64,000 bases of DNA, taken from assembly GCA_019510185.1 (NCBI GenBank), contig JAEKKV010000016.1, positions 186,001 through 250,000 on the forward strand, read 5' to 3'. The stretch is from Verrucomicrobiota bacterium (GTDB lineage: Bacteria; Verrucomicrobiota; Verrucomicrobiia; Opitutales; Opitutaceae). How positions within the stretch are numbered: the stretch's first letter is position 1; each line of letters starts with the position of its first letter. Position numbers and translations under genes: made by a program. Shown here one piece after another: positions 43,454 through 52,480 of the stretch. A model generated the notes under the pieces. It made no database searches. It was given only the letters and a program-made list of their open reading frames with translations, and was not told the DNA's origin.

Positions 43454-45253
43454 CTAGTTGCGGACGGGAGCGAGACGCTCGATCACGTAATGGCCGGCGG
43501 GGATGTCATCGAGCGCGAGAGCACCTTGCGATGGCTGGAGCGTGACAGGTTTGTCGTTCACTAAAACGCGTTCGGATGAGGTGGCCGCAGGGCCGGGGAG
43601 GATGACTCGTGCTTTCGCGCCCGGAGGCACTTCGATGACGAGCGATTGGCTGTGCGCGTCGGTGCTGAACGTCACCAGAACCGCACCGAGCGGCGTGGGC
43701 ACTTTCCCGCTTAGCGAGGTCAACATGCCGGGCTGCGGGGCGATGAGAAGACGCGTGTAGCCCGGCTCCAGCGGACGCACGCCGAGGACGAAGCGCGTGA
43801 GGATGTTGGCCGGCGCGGCGCCCCACGCATGATTCCACGTGAGGTTGGGCTTTGCTTTCGCGCCCCATGCTTCGAGGGTCATCGTCGAGCCGAGCTCGAT
43901 CATGTGCCACCAACTGCGCTCGTCGTGCGAAGTCATGAGCCGGAGGGCGGCGTCAGGCCGGCCGGCTTGATAGAGGCCTTCGAGCAAATACTGCGCGCCG
44001 TAAACGCTGCACGCCATGCCGCGTGACTGCACGAAATCAGCCACGGTTGGCCGGCGTTCCGGAGGTACCAGTCCGAAGGCGAGCGGGAACATGTTGGCGT
44101 GCAGGGAGGCGTGAGCGGAGCCCACACCGTCGGTGTAAACGCCGCGCACCGGATCGAAGAACGCCGTGTTGAAGGTCTGGTAAACGCGGTCCGCTTGCGC
44201 GGTGAAGGCGCGGGCGTCGTCCGGTTTTTGCAACGCCAAGGCCAGCCGGGCCATGCAGCGCAGGGCGTGATAATAGAAGGCGTTGGCCACGGTGTTCACC
44301 TCGGGTCCGACTTGCTTTTTCTCGCGTTGATCGACGACGCCGTCGTTGTAGCCGTCGCGCTCGGCGGCGGGCCAGTCCACGATGGCCGAGGCGCGCAGCA
44401 GGCCGTCGGGGCCGGCTTTGTTCGCGAGGAGTTTTTTCTTCAACGCATCGTAATGATCCGCGGCCATCACCGGGTCGCCGGTCGCCTCGTAGTCGGCGTC
44501 GGCCATCATCGGCATGTGCAGGCTCCATTCGGTGGGCCAGGTCGGATGCGCGAGCAGGTGGGTGAACGTGGCGCGCGCCATGCGCGGGTCGAGGTCGCAG
44601 GCATAGTGCGAGAGCAGGTTGAGGTAGGCGTCGGCTTCGTAGGGGATGCGTTCGCGCTCGCCGTCGATGTAAATGCCGAAGGCGGTGGTCGCCTTCATGG
44701 TGTGTTTGCACAGGGCCCAGACCGCGTTGAGGGTCGGGTCGGAGCACTCGAAGGCCGACGCGTCGTCGGCGAACGGCGCGTGCACGGCAAGTTGGCGAAG
44801 GCTGGCTGCCGTGAGCGCTTCGGGCGCGTTTTCGATTTCGGCGTAGCGGAACGGCGTCACCTCGCCGATGGCTGGCGGCGTCTTTACCGACGCGGCACCG
44901 AGGTGAAATTTTTTAGAAGGAATCGTGAGCTGGTAAACCCGCTGATCGGCACTCGTGACCAGCTCGATCTCGCGGACGTTCACGCTGCCGGGAGGCTGAC
45001 GGTCGATTGCGCCGGTGGCGTTGAGTTTTTCGCCGAGACGGACGGTGAGTTTTCCAGCGGGAACGGGCTCGCGAAAAGTGATCTGGAGGTTGCCAAACGC
45101 CGCCTGCCCGAAGTCGGCGAAACAGACGTTGCCGCGCGTTTCCAGGCGCACGGGGGCGACGGGCGTGATTTCGAGTGGCACGGGCTCCGCGAAGCAGTTC
45201 AGCACGCTGCCGAGGAGAAAGATTAGCAAGCCAAGTGAGGGTCTCGCGGCCAT
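43454..45253 (-). CDS. GH78-family alpha-L-rhamnosidase-like enzyme
   Basis: 599 residues with a signal peptide (LGLLIFLLGSVLNCFA). An N-terminal beta domain is followed by the (alpha/alpha)6 barrel. The GH78 acid motif is DGERERIPYEADAYL (about 198-212), then HPTWPTEWSLHMP, VDWPAAERDGYN and NHAWGAAPANIL. The C-terminal beta domain ends in GHYVIERL. Known members release terminal L-rhamnose. It is shorter than many GH78 enzymes (often 900 or more residues), lacking some N-terminal beta domains, though the catalytic part seems complete. Confidence 0.85.
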   Translation of the reverse strand: MAARPSLGLLIFLLGSVLNCFAEPVPLEITPVAPVRLETRGNVCFADFGQAAFGNLQITFREPVPAGKLTVRLGEKLNATGAIDRQPPGSVNVREIELVTSADQRVYQLTIPSKKFHLGAASVKTPPAIGEVTPFRYAEIENAPEALTAASLRQLAVHAPFADDASAFECSDPTLNAVWALCKHTMKATTAFGIYIDGERERIPYEADAYLNLLSHYACDLDPRMARATFTHLLAHPTWPTEWSLHMPMMADADYEATGDPVMAADHYDALKKKLLANKAGPDGLLRASAIVDWPAAERDGYNDGVVDQREKKQVGPEVNTVANAFYYHALRCMARLALALQKPDDARAFTAQADRVYQTFNTAFFDPVRGVYTDGVGSAHASLHANMFPLAFGLVPPERRPTVADFVQSRGMACSVYGAQYLLEGLYQAGRPDAALRLMTSHDERSWWHMIELGSTMTLEAWGAKAKPNLTWNHAWGAAPANILTRFVLGVRPLEPGYTRLLIAPQPGMLTSLSGKVPTPLGAVLVTFSTDAHSQSLVIEVPPGAKARVILPGPAATSSERVLVNDKPVTLQPSQGALALDDIPAGHYVIERLAPVRN

Positions 45254-45268
45254 GCGTTCCGGGATGAT

Positions 45269-47164
45269 TTAGGCGGGTTGTTTCAATGACGCCAGTCGCT
45301 CGGTGCTCGAGTCGCCGCAGGGGTGGGTGGCATCGGTCCAACGCCACCACGCGTGTCCGTCGCGCAGCACAGTGCATTCGGAGCCGTCGGGTCGGGAGGA
45401 AAACGTGAACACGGGATCGATGTTGGCGAAGGGTTGGGCACGGCCGGACACCCGGCAGGCCAGCCAACACTCGCCGGGTTCGTGCGACGCACGCAGCACG
45501 GGCATGCTTGCGAGCGACGACAGGAGATGGCTGTTGGCACCGAGATCGACATGGCCCGGTTCGCGGCTGCCGGACAGATTACGGATCTGCGAAAAACCGG
45601 CGGGGGTTTGCACGGCGCCTGGCTCAGTGCGCAATGTCGTGCGGTCGGTCCACGGGACGGAAAAGCCGGCTTCCATCGACCACAGGGTGCGGCCGGTGCG
45701 GAGGCAATGAACGCGCACGTGACCGGTGGCATCGGCGAGGATCCACGAGTGAACTTTGACATCGGGCCACGGCTGCCAGCGCGAATAGGCCACGCCGTCG
45801 CGCACGGTGGCATCGAGGCACAGATCACGGCGGCGGAAGAAGCGGCCGTCGTCGCTCAGAGACAGTTCGCTGTCGAAACCGCCTTCGACTGGTGTCGTCA
45901 CGCTGGATGGCACGGCAAAACCGAAGCGGGTTGAGTAGGCGGCCTTCGAGTACTTGTGCGGTGCGTTGCGCGGCCAATCGAGGACGGGTTGGCCGGGCGT
46001 GATCGCGGTGACGTCGCGCGTGTCCGGATCGGTCGCGAGGATGAGGCCGGCGCCGGGCACGGTGTGGACGGCCGGGCGCGGCGGCAGCGGAGCTTCCTCG
46101 GCCTGCCAGAACGGATGCGTCTCGGGCAGCGCGAGCGGCAGCAGCGCCTTCAGCGCCCAATACGGGGAGCCGGGTGAGTTGTAGCTCTCGGCCATGAGGA
46201 GATTCGGATAAGTGTAACCGATGCTGAGCAGGCCGGTCTCCGAAAAAATCGGCTGGCGCATCCACCAGCGCAGGTGGCGCAGATAAAGACCTTTGATGAC
46301 GGGCCAGGGCAGGGCTTCGACATCGGCGAAGGCCAGCGCGCCCCAGAACGCGCCTTGGGCAAAGCGGTAGGCGAGGCTACGGCCGAAGGGCAGTGCGGAA
46401 CCATCGGCGGCGAAGTAGTGTTGGAAATCCTGCGCGAAGGCCGTGGCGCGTGCGGCCGTCGTGGCGAGCCGGGCGGGATCGCCGGAGAGTTTGGCGTGGA
46501 TCAGGCCGTAGAATTGAAACGCCATCGGCACGTAGTAGTCGCCGGTGCGTCCGTCGCGCCGATGCGGGGAGTCGGCGCCGTCGCTGTACCAGCCGTAGCC
46601 GAGGTGAAAACTTTCGATCTTGGCGAGATCGTCGGCGACTTGCGCGGAGGCGGCGGGACGTCCGCAGCGACTCAGGCCGAGGTTCACCAGCACGCGGAAA
46701 AAGCGCCAGTTACTGTCTACGAGTTTGGCGCGGTTAATGCCATTGAGCCAGGTGACGAGCCGGTCGCGCACGTCGGGCGGGAGCGGCTCCCAGACTTGCG
46801 CGGGGGCGAGCGCGAGGGCGAAGCCGAAGGCGGCCATCTCGACGCTACGTTGATCGTAATCACCCGGCGCGCCCCAGTATTCGGGGTGCGCGGGATCGGT
46901 GCCGGCGGCGATGCCCTGCCGCCACAGCTCCCAGTGGTCGAACGCGCCCCCGCCGGCCGCGAGCGGCACGAGTCCCCAGAGCGGGCGAGCAAAACCTTCG
47001 AGCCAGCCGGCGCGTTCGCCGAAGTGGGCGACGGTAGCGCCGAGTTTTACCTGTGCTCGACCGGGCGAGAAGTGCGGCAGGATCGGCGTGGTGAGGTCGC
47101 GCGCGAGGCGCTGGACGTCGTCGCGGGTGCGCAGGGGATTGGCGGCGAAGGGCAGGAGGCTCAT
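45269..47164 (-). CDS. DUF2264 domain protein
   Basis: 631 residues, no signal peptide visible. The N-terminal alpha/alpha-type region matches DUF2264: PLRTRDDVQRLARDLTTPILPHFSPG, FARPLWGLVPLAAGG, WGAPGDYDQRSVEMAAFGFAL and SIGYTYPNLLMAESYNSPGSPYWALKA. A beta-rich C-terminal part follows from about 400. DUF2264 proteins sit in polysaccharide-use loci, and a role on uronate-containing or substituted oligosaccharides has been suggested but is not shown here. It lies between GH59 and GH78 with gaps of about 9 and 15 bp, so one transcript is likely. Confidence 0.85.
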   Translation of the reverse strand: MSLLPFAANPLRTRDDVQRLARDLTTPILPHFSPGRAQVKLGATVAHFGERAGWLEGFARPLWGLVPLAAGGGAFDHWELWRQGIAAGTDPAHPEYWGAPGDYDQRSVEMAAFGFALALAPAQVWEPLPPDVRDRLVTWLNGINRAKLVDSNWRFFRVLVNLGLSRCGRPAASAQVADDLAKIESFHLGYGWYSDGADSPHRRDGRTGDYYVPMAFQFYGLIHAKLSGDPARLATTAARATAFAQDFQHYFAADGSALPFGRSLAYRFAQGAFWGALAFADVEALPWPVIKGLYLRHLRWWMRQPIFSETGLLSIGYTYPNLLMAESYNSPGSPYWALKALLPLALPETHPFWQAEEAPLPPRPAVHTVPGAGLILATDPDTRDVTAITPGQPVLDWPRNAPHKYSKAAYSTRFGFAVPSSVTTPVEGGFDSELSLSDDGRFFRRRDLCLDATVRDGVAYSRWQPWPDVKVHSWILADATGHVRVHCLRTGRTLWSMEAGFSVPWTDRTTLRTEPGAVQTPAGFSQIRNLSGSREPGHVDLGANSHLLSSLASMPVLRASHEPGECWLACRVSGRAQPFANIDPVFTFSSRPDGSECTVLRDGHAWWRWTDATHPCGDSSTERLASLKQPA

Positions 47165-47173
47165 GCGGACGGT

Positions 47174-49546
47174 TTAGCGGTTGAACCCTTGGGCTTCGGC
47201 CAGATCGACCGTGAGGGCGCCCGAGTTGACGACGAGGCGGAGTGCGTGGCGGCCCGGTTTCAGGCCGTAAGCGCTGAACAGTGCGGTTCGGTTTTGGGTC
47301 ACCGGTGAAGCGGTATCGATCGTGGCTTGGAGAACATCATCGATATACACGTCGGCTTTGCCGCCCGTCTTGTTCTTCACGCCGACAAGGCTCACTTGGG
47401 GGCCGCTGAATGAAAACTCCAAAGTCGCCCCGGCCTTCTCGGCGATGCTGCGGGTTCTCTTGAAGTCGGTTTGGCTGGCGGTGACGCCGCCGACATGTTT
47501 CCAGCCTTCTTTGGAATACGAGAAAACCTCGTGGTCTCCGTCGTCTCGCTGCTCCACAAAGGCCGGGGTGGCGGGGTCGATCGCCTCGATGCGGAGGTTT
47601 TTAAACAGGATGTTCGGCCACGCGTTTTTGTTGGTGGTATCGGTCGCCAGCGCGATGTTTCCGGAGGCGAACGTGTCGTCGGTGACCGTCGCCAGCTTCG
47701 CGTCGTCGATCAAGCCCGCGATGGCCTGGCCGTTGACGACGATTTTGAGATGATGCCAGCGGCTGTTATCATAGCCGGCGAGCGTGCCGGAAGACAGGAC
47801 CGTGACGGTGGCGCCGGTGGATTTTTTCAGGGCCCAGCGGCCCGCGCCGTCCAGCCAGAGCGAATAGCCCTCGGGCTGCGTGCGGGCGGCGGCCATCGGG
47901 TTGATCTGACTGAGCCGCGCGGCCACTCCCGCGGATGCAGAGGCGTCGGGGATTTTGGCGTCGGTGCCCACCGTGTAGTTGGCGAACTCCAGTCCGCCCA
48001 TGACCGTGAACGGCGGCTGGCTGTTTCCCTGCCCCCAATCACGCGGCAAGGTCGTGATCACCTGTTTCAACACCCGGCCGCCTGAGCGGTCGTCAACGAT
48101 TTCGAACGCTCCGTTCTGGTCGTGAAAATACCTCGGCTGATCGCCGGCCGCATAGCCGGCGGAAAAGTCATCGGTGTAGGGCAATGCGAGAAGTTTGGGT
48201 GCGGGAATGGCGCGGGCGGGTTGGCCTTTTTGCTGACCGTCCGTGGTGGTCAGCGAGTAAACGGATCGGGCGGGCACCGTGACGTTGAATGTGCGTTGCT
48301 GCGGGGTGATGGAGGACTTCCGCACAAATTGCGCCTGCTCGTCAGTGGTCCAAACGTGGAGCGCGGCGTCCGCTACATTCGCGATGTTAAAGGTGTAGGC
48401 CATGTCGTGGGAGCCGCCGTTGACGATCACGATGCTGTAAGCGCCGGAGCGCGGGTCTTTGAACGTGACGTAGGCGTTGTCGCGATCCATGACGCCGGAG
48501 CCGGTGTCCAAGATCCGCCAGCCGACATCGGCGAACTGCGTGAACTGTGCGGTGAGCCAGAGGTCCGGATGAACCTCGTAGCGGCCGGACCAAGGCGTAT
48601 TTGCGGTCAAGATACCTTTGCGCTGATACCGGATGTTTTCATACACGCAGTCCAATGCCGGCTGGAAGAGCCACATGGATTGTTTGCCCACAGACAGGGC
48701 GGTGGCGATGCGCCGCGCCACCCAGATGCCTCGGGTCCAATCCATCATGCCGGTGTCGCTTTCAGCATTGAAAAGAGGCAGGCCGGAGCTTTTCGCGGCG
48801 GCGGTGCTGGTGTCGGTGTAGTGCGCGGACAAGGCGAAAATGGCGGCCTTTAGCGCCGGGTCCTCGTTCACCGCCGGTGCGGCGCTCCACTGCTTTTTGA
48901 TGTCATCCGCGATGATGATCTTTGACGTGTAACCTCCGGCATCGAGGGCGGGCTTGAAGGTGTTCTTGATGAAGGACCCCAGCGGCGCCGTGTAGTCGTC
49001 TTCATTGATGCCGGGGCCGATGAAGTCCACGGGAGTTCCGTTGGCCGACATCAGATCCAGAAACGAGGTCAGATACTTACACTTGGCTGCATCGTCCTTC
49101 ACCCAGGCGGGAGTCGCCCAGCGCAATGCCGCGAATTGCATGCCGGGGTTTCTGGCCTTGGCTTGGCGGGCGATCCAGAAATTGACCCCACGCGCGCTGG
49201 GCGTGTCGGACGGATTCCGCCAGTGGGAGGGTTCGGTGCCGCTGGACGAATTGCTGTCCGCTCCGATCTCATTTTTAACCAGCTGCAAACTGGCTCCGAA
49301 TTTAGGCTTAAACAAAAGATCGAGGATGTCGCTTTGCTGGTCGGCGGGATAATCCTGGAGCAGCTTCGACGTGCCGCTGGAATTCACCAGGCCGATGCCG
49401 TAGAAGGCGCGGGAGGGGCCGTTGCCGTCCACATTTACAACCGTGGGCGCTCCCATGGCCTGCGCGAGGAGGAGCGTCGGCAGGAGCAGCCGCGTCGCGA
49501 GGCGCGTAATCGCGGCAAACGCGTAGGTTTTCTCAGTGTGTTTCAA
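47174..49546 (-). CDS. GH59-family (galactocerebrosidase-like) glycosidase
   Basis: 790 residues with a signal peptide. SRAFYGIGLVNSSGTSKLLQDYP and DILDLLFKPKFGASLQLVKNEIG, then GTEPSHW and AKARNPGMQFAALRW, match the start of GH59 galactocerebrosidases. The acid/base glutamate is in GPGINEDDY (Glu 182) and the nucleophile in LFNAESDTG (about Glu 262). A central beta domain, a laminin-G/concanavalin-like domain (about 460-640) and a C-terminal domain follow. Bacterial GH59 enzymes are probably beta-galactosidases on plant or other glycans. A sphingolipid substrate is unlikely in this context. Confidence 0.85.
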   Translation of the reverse strand: MKHTEKTYAFAAITRLATRLLLPTLLLAQAMGAPTVVNVDGNGPSRAFYGIGLVNSSGTSKLLQDYPADQQSDILDLLFKPKFGASLQLVKNEIGADSNSSSGTEPSHWRNPSDTPSARGVNFWIARQAKARNPGMQFAALRWATPAWVKDDAAKCKYLTSFLDLMSANGTPVDFIGPGINEDDYTAPLGSFIKNTFKPALDAGGYTSKIIIADDIKKQWSAAPAVNEDPALKAAIFALSAHYTDTSTAAAKSSGLPLFNAESDTGMMDWTRGIWVARRIATALSVGKQSMWLFQPALDCVYENIRYQRKGILTANTPWSGRYEVHPDLWLTAQFTQFADVGWRILDTGSGVMDRDNAYVTFKDPRSGAYSIVIVNGGSHDMAYTFNIANVADAALHVWTTDEQAQFVRKSSITPQQRTFNVTVPARSVYSLTTTDGQQKGQPARAIPAPKLLALPYTDDFSAGYAAGDQPRYFHDQNGAFEIVDDRSGGRVLKQVITTLPRDWGQGNSQPPFTVMGGLEFANYTVGTDAKIPDASASAGVAARLSQINPMAAARTQPEGYSLWLDGAGRWALKKSTGATVTVLSSGTLAGYDNSRWHHLKIVVNGQAIAGLIDDAKLATVTDDTFASGNIALATDTTNKNAWPNILFKNLRIEAIDPATPAFVEQRDDGDHEVFSYSKEGWKHVGGVTASQTDFKRTRSIAEKAGATLEFSFSGPQVSLVGVKNKTGGKADVYIDDVLQATIDTASPVTQNRTALFSAYGLKPGRHALRLVVNSGALTVDLAEAQGFNR

Positions 49547-49604
49547 AGGAACGAAAGGTGCGAGCGGTGCGCGATCGGTTATGGCCCGTGGTGTCTGGCT
49601 GAAA

Positions 49605-51104
49605 TCAAAGAGGCTGTTTTGCGGGCAAGCCGAGGTCGCCGGTGGGGGTTTGGACGCGGCGGCGGGCGAGGGCGTCTTTCACCTGATAGGCGCGCTGCTC
49701 GTTCAAGGTATAACGATGCAGAAGGAAGAGCGCGACGACCGCTCCGATGGCGGGCAGGGCGAAGTAGGTGTATTTCATCAACTCAAGCGTGCGTGGGGAC
49801 TGCACGCCGCCGCTGGACATCGCGTTGAAACCGATCACGCCGAGGAGTAAGCCGGAGAGGAGCGCACCGAGGGAGTTGCCCGCTTTTTCGAACCAGGAGA
49901 GCAGGGCGCCGAAGACGGCTTCACGGCGGAGGCCGGTGGCGAGTTCGTCCTCATCGGCGAGGTCGGCGATCATCGCGGTGGGGATGAGGGTGAAGCCGGC
50001 GTTGGCGACGCCATTGAAGCCGAGGACGATGATCTGCCACCACGGCTGGCCGGGGATGTAGAGGAACAGCTTGGTGATGCAGCCCACGATGAGCAGGCCG
50101 GCAGCGGCTTGAAGGGCGGTTTTTTTACCGATCTTGCGCACGAGCCAAGGGAAGAAAAACAACGAGGCGGTGAGCGCGCAGATGTGGTAGGCGGAGCCGA
50201 CGAAACGGAGGGCGCCATAGCCGGCGGCCTTGTCACCGCCGAACACGTAGTAAACGTTCATGTAAACGCTGAGGATGCCGACGACGCTGTAGGTGAAACA
50301 AAAGATGAAGCGCGACGTGAGCACCGTCATGAATTGACGGTTGTGCCAGACCGCGCGGAGGCTGGAGACGAGCGGGATGCTTTTTTGGTGGGAGACACGG
50401 TGGTAGTTACGCTCGCGGCAGAGCCAGACGGGGACCAACCCGGCGAGGACGAAGAAGACCATGCAGCCGCCGGCGACCCAGCGCAGGCCGTTGATCGGAT
50501 CGGGCTGGCCGGTGACGGGGTCGTTGAAGATTTCGCGGTAGGTGAGCCACGGGAGCCATTGGCTGCCGATCTGGACGAGGAAGCCGAAGGCCATGGCGAC
50601 ACCGACGATGCGGCTGCGCTCATGGTAATCGTCGGTCGCCTCCAGGATGAGGCCGTTGAGCGGAATGGCGAAGAGCGTGTGGAAGGAGTAGAAGACCAAT
50701 GACACCAGCAGCAGGTGCCAGAAGAGCGCCATTTCGGAGGAGCCTCGCGGGAACCACCAGAGCAGGCCGAAGCAGAGGGCGAGTGGCACGATGGCGGCGG
50801 CCAACAGCGGAATGCGGCGGCCCCAGCGGGAGCGGAAGTTGTCGGAGAATTGTCCGAGCACCGGGTCGATCATCGCATCGAAAAAACGCTTGATGAAATC
50901 GATCAGGCTGAGGAGCGCGGGGTTCATCCCGAGCTGCATGTTGTAGACCGGATTGACCAACACATACTGCGAACCATGGGTGCCCTCGGCGACCATGCGG
51001 CCGAGACCCAGGCCGATTTTTTCGCGGGTGGAAACGCGGTCTTGGGCGGCGGTCTGGTGGTGCGGCGGCGACGGCGGGGCTGGGGTGGTGACAGTGGTGG
51101 GCAA
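49605..51104 (-). CDS. GPH-type (MelB-like) sugar:cation symporter
   Basis: 499 residues with about 12 membrane helices. Signatures of the glycoside-pentoside-hexuronide family are FDAMIDPVLGQFSDNFRSRWGRRIP and TAMIADLADEDELATGLRREAVFGALLSWFEKAGNSLG. It probably carries an oligosaccharide or glycoside released by the neighbouring enzymes across the inner membrane with Na+ or H+. Its ATG is about 120 bp after the terminator of the PEP-CTERM gene, and the GH59 gene follows 58 bp after its stop, so it probably heads the operon. Confidence 0.88.
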   Translation of the reverse strand: MPTTVTTPAPPSPPHHQTAAQDRVSTREKIGLGLGRMVAEGTHGSQYVLVNPVYNMQLGMNPALLSLIDFIKRFFDAMIDPVLGQFSDNFRSRWGRRIPLLAAAIVPLALCFGLLWWFPRGSSEMALFWHLLLVSLVFYSFHTLFAIPLNGLILEATDDYHERSRIVGVAMAFGFLVQIGSQWLPWLTYREIFNDPVTGQPDPINGLRWVAGGCMVFFVLAGLVPVWLCRERNYHRVSHQKSIPLVSSLRAVWHNRQFMTVLTSRFIFCFTYSVVGILSVYMNVYYVFGGDKAAGYGALRFVGSAYHICALTASLFFFPWLVRKIGKKTALQAAAGLLIVGCITKLFLYIPGQPWWQIIVLGFNGVANAGFTLIPTAMIADLADEDELATGLRREAVFGALLSWFEKAGNSLGALLSGLLLGVIGFNAMSSGGVQSPRTLELMKYTYFALPAIGAVVALFLLHRYTLNEQRAYQVKDALARRRVQTPTGDLGLPAKQPL

Positions 51105-51220
51105 GGGAGGAAAGCGTTACACGGTCAGGAGGGATTGGTCAGTGGGATGGTGAGGACGAAGAGGGCAGATCCGCTTTATCTGAAGGGCGAGTCTCGTGGA
51201 TCAGGCTCCGCGGATAAACC

Positions 51221-51256
51221 TCAAAAGCGCGCCAAAAGTGTGTTGGGCGCGCGCTT
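51221..51256 (-). terminator. Rho-independent terminator of the PEP-CTERM gene
   Basis: On the minus strand a GC-rich stem GCGCGCC / GGCGCGC (51246-51252 and 51227-51233) is followed by TTTTGAGG. It lies about 45 bp beyond the stop at 51299. Confidence 0.7.
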
Positions 51257-51298
51257 GACGATTGTGACGGTGCTTAATCGACCGCGCGGCTTTACGGT

Positions 51299-52267
51299 TC
51301 AGGCTGTTGCTTCGCGACGGCGACGGGCGACGGCGGCGACGGTGAAGAGGGCGAGGGAAGCGGCAATCCCGTAGCCGGCAGGCTCGGGGATGGCGGAGAC
51401 GACGGAGAGGACGCCGGTGGCTTCGCTGAATTGGAAAACGCCGTCGGTTGAGGTCCAGACGTTGTTGGTCTCGGTGAAACCATTTACGGCAAAGGTCCCG
51501 CTGAACGACTTGGTGAGTCCCGAGCCAACGATGGTCCAAGAGTTGCCGAGGGTGGTGTCGGCTCCGGTCAGATCGAAGTTGAACGTGCCGTTGAACGTGG
51601 CGGTACCGGCTCCGCTGCCCGAGGTCTTGACCGCGTTGTTCACGAGGTTGGCTCCGATGGAAAAGCTCATGCTGCCACCGCTGGCCAACGTGAACTTGGA
51701 ATTCGCCGTGTTGAAAATCAGGCTGCCGGTGGACGTGTTGGCGCCCGAGAACGTAAGCTGGAGCCCCGGATCCGCCACCGTGAGGTTTCCGGCGCCGCTG
51801 ATGCCGGACTGGATGTTCCATGCCTCTTGCATGGTAAGGAGGCCGCCGTTGGACGTGATGGTGATCGCGCCGAGCAGGTTGATGGTATCCGAGCTTCCGT
51901 TACCATCGCGGATCGAGCCCCCGTCGATGATCAGGTTGTTGATCGTGATATTCGAAGTGCCGTTGCTTTTGACGATGAGCCCGCCGGTGGTGCCATTCGT
52001 GTTGTTGACCGTCAGCGAGTCGCCGCCAAACGTGCCGGTGTAACCGCTGCTTGCCGGGGTGCGTAGCAGGAAGTTGCTGGTGAAGTAGGTATTGCCGGCA
52101 CCGGGGGCGGTCGAGTTGTCCCAATGACCCGCGGCATTGAACGAGGTTGTGCTGGCTGCGTCGGACGCATTGAGGGTGACGACCGTGGCGCGGGACGGCA
52201 GGGTGCTGGCCAGCGCGAGCGTCAGCAGCGAGAGAGTGCTAAATCGAGTTCCGGATGGGATGATCAT
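51299..52267 (-). CDS. PEP-CTERM protein, beta-strand repeat type
   Basis: From the ATG at 52267 (MIIPSGTRFS) the protein has 322 residues. A signal peptide (STLSLLTLALASTLPSRA) leads to a Gly/Thr/Asn-rich beta-helix-like body, including GAGNLTVADPGLQLTFSGANTSTGSL as in autotransporter-associated repeats. The end is IPEPAGYGIAASLALFTVAAVARRRRE, a PEP-CTERM signal for exosortase processing. It is first in the glycoside-use locus, so it may be a surface component regulated by the divergent LacI protein. Its own function is not known. Confidence 0.8.
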   Translation of the reverse strand: MIIPSGTRFSTLSLLTLALASTLPSRATVVTLNASDAASTTSFNAAGHWDNSTAPGAGNTYFTSNFLLRTPASSGYTGTFGGDSLTVNNTNGTTGGLIVKSNGTSNITINNLIIDGGSIRDGNGSSDTINLLGAITITSNGGLLTMQEAWNIQSGISGAGNLTVADPGLQLTFSGANTSTGSLIFNTANSKFTLASGGSMSFSIGANLVNNAVKTSGSGAGTATFNGTFNFDLTGADTTLGNSWTIVGSGLTKSFSGTFAVNGFTETNNVWTSTDGVFQFSEATGVLSVVSAIPEPAGYGIAASLALFTVAAVARRRREATA

Positions 52268-52359
52268 GGTGGGGCGTGTGTGGCGTGGCCCTGAACCCAA
52301 ATCACGGGAGGCCTTGGTCCCATTGCGTAGTCGGCGCTCGGGTTGTCCATTGCGGCGGC

Positions 52360-52376
52360 ACTTTATGCGTTAAAGT
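52360..52376. promoter_or_regulatory. Palindromic operator candidate for the adjacent LacI regulator
   Basis: ACTTTA-TGCGT-TAAAGT, a 17-bp inverted repeat (6 + 5 + 6) in the 213-bp gap between the divergent PEP-CTERM and lacI-type genes. A half-site match ACTTTAACGCA occurs at 43289-43299, before GH31. LacI-family operators are usually imperfect palindromes of this size, which fits. Confidence 0.5.
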
Positions 52377-52480
52377 TGGGGATTGCGGAGGGCGGGCTTT
52401 CGCGATGAATCAGCGATGGGAGCAACTTGATCCGCGTACGTGAACGACGCCCTCGAGCATACAACTTGGCTCCCTTTGCC

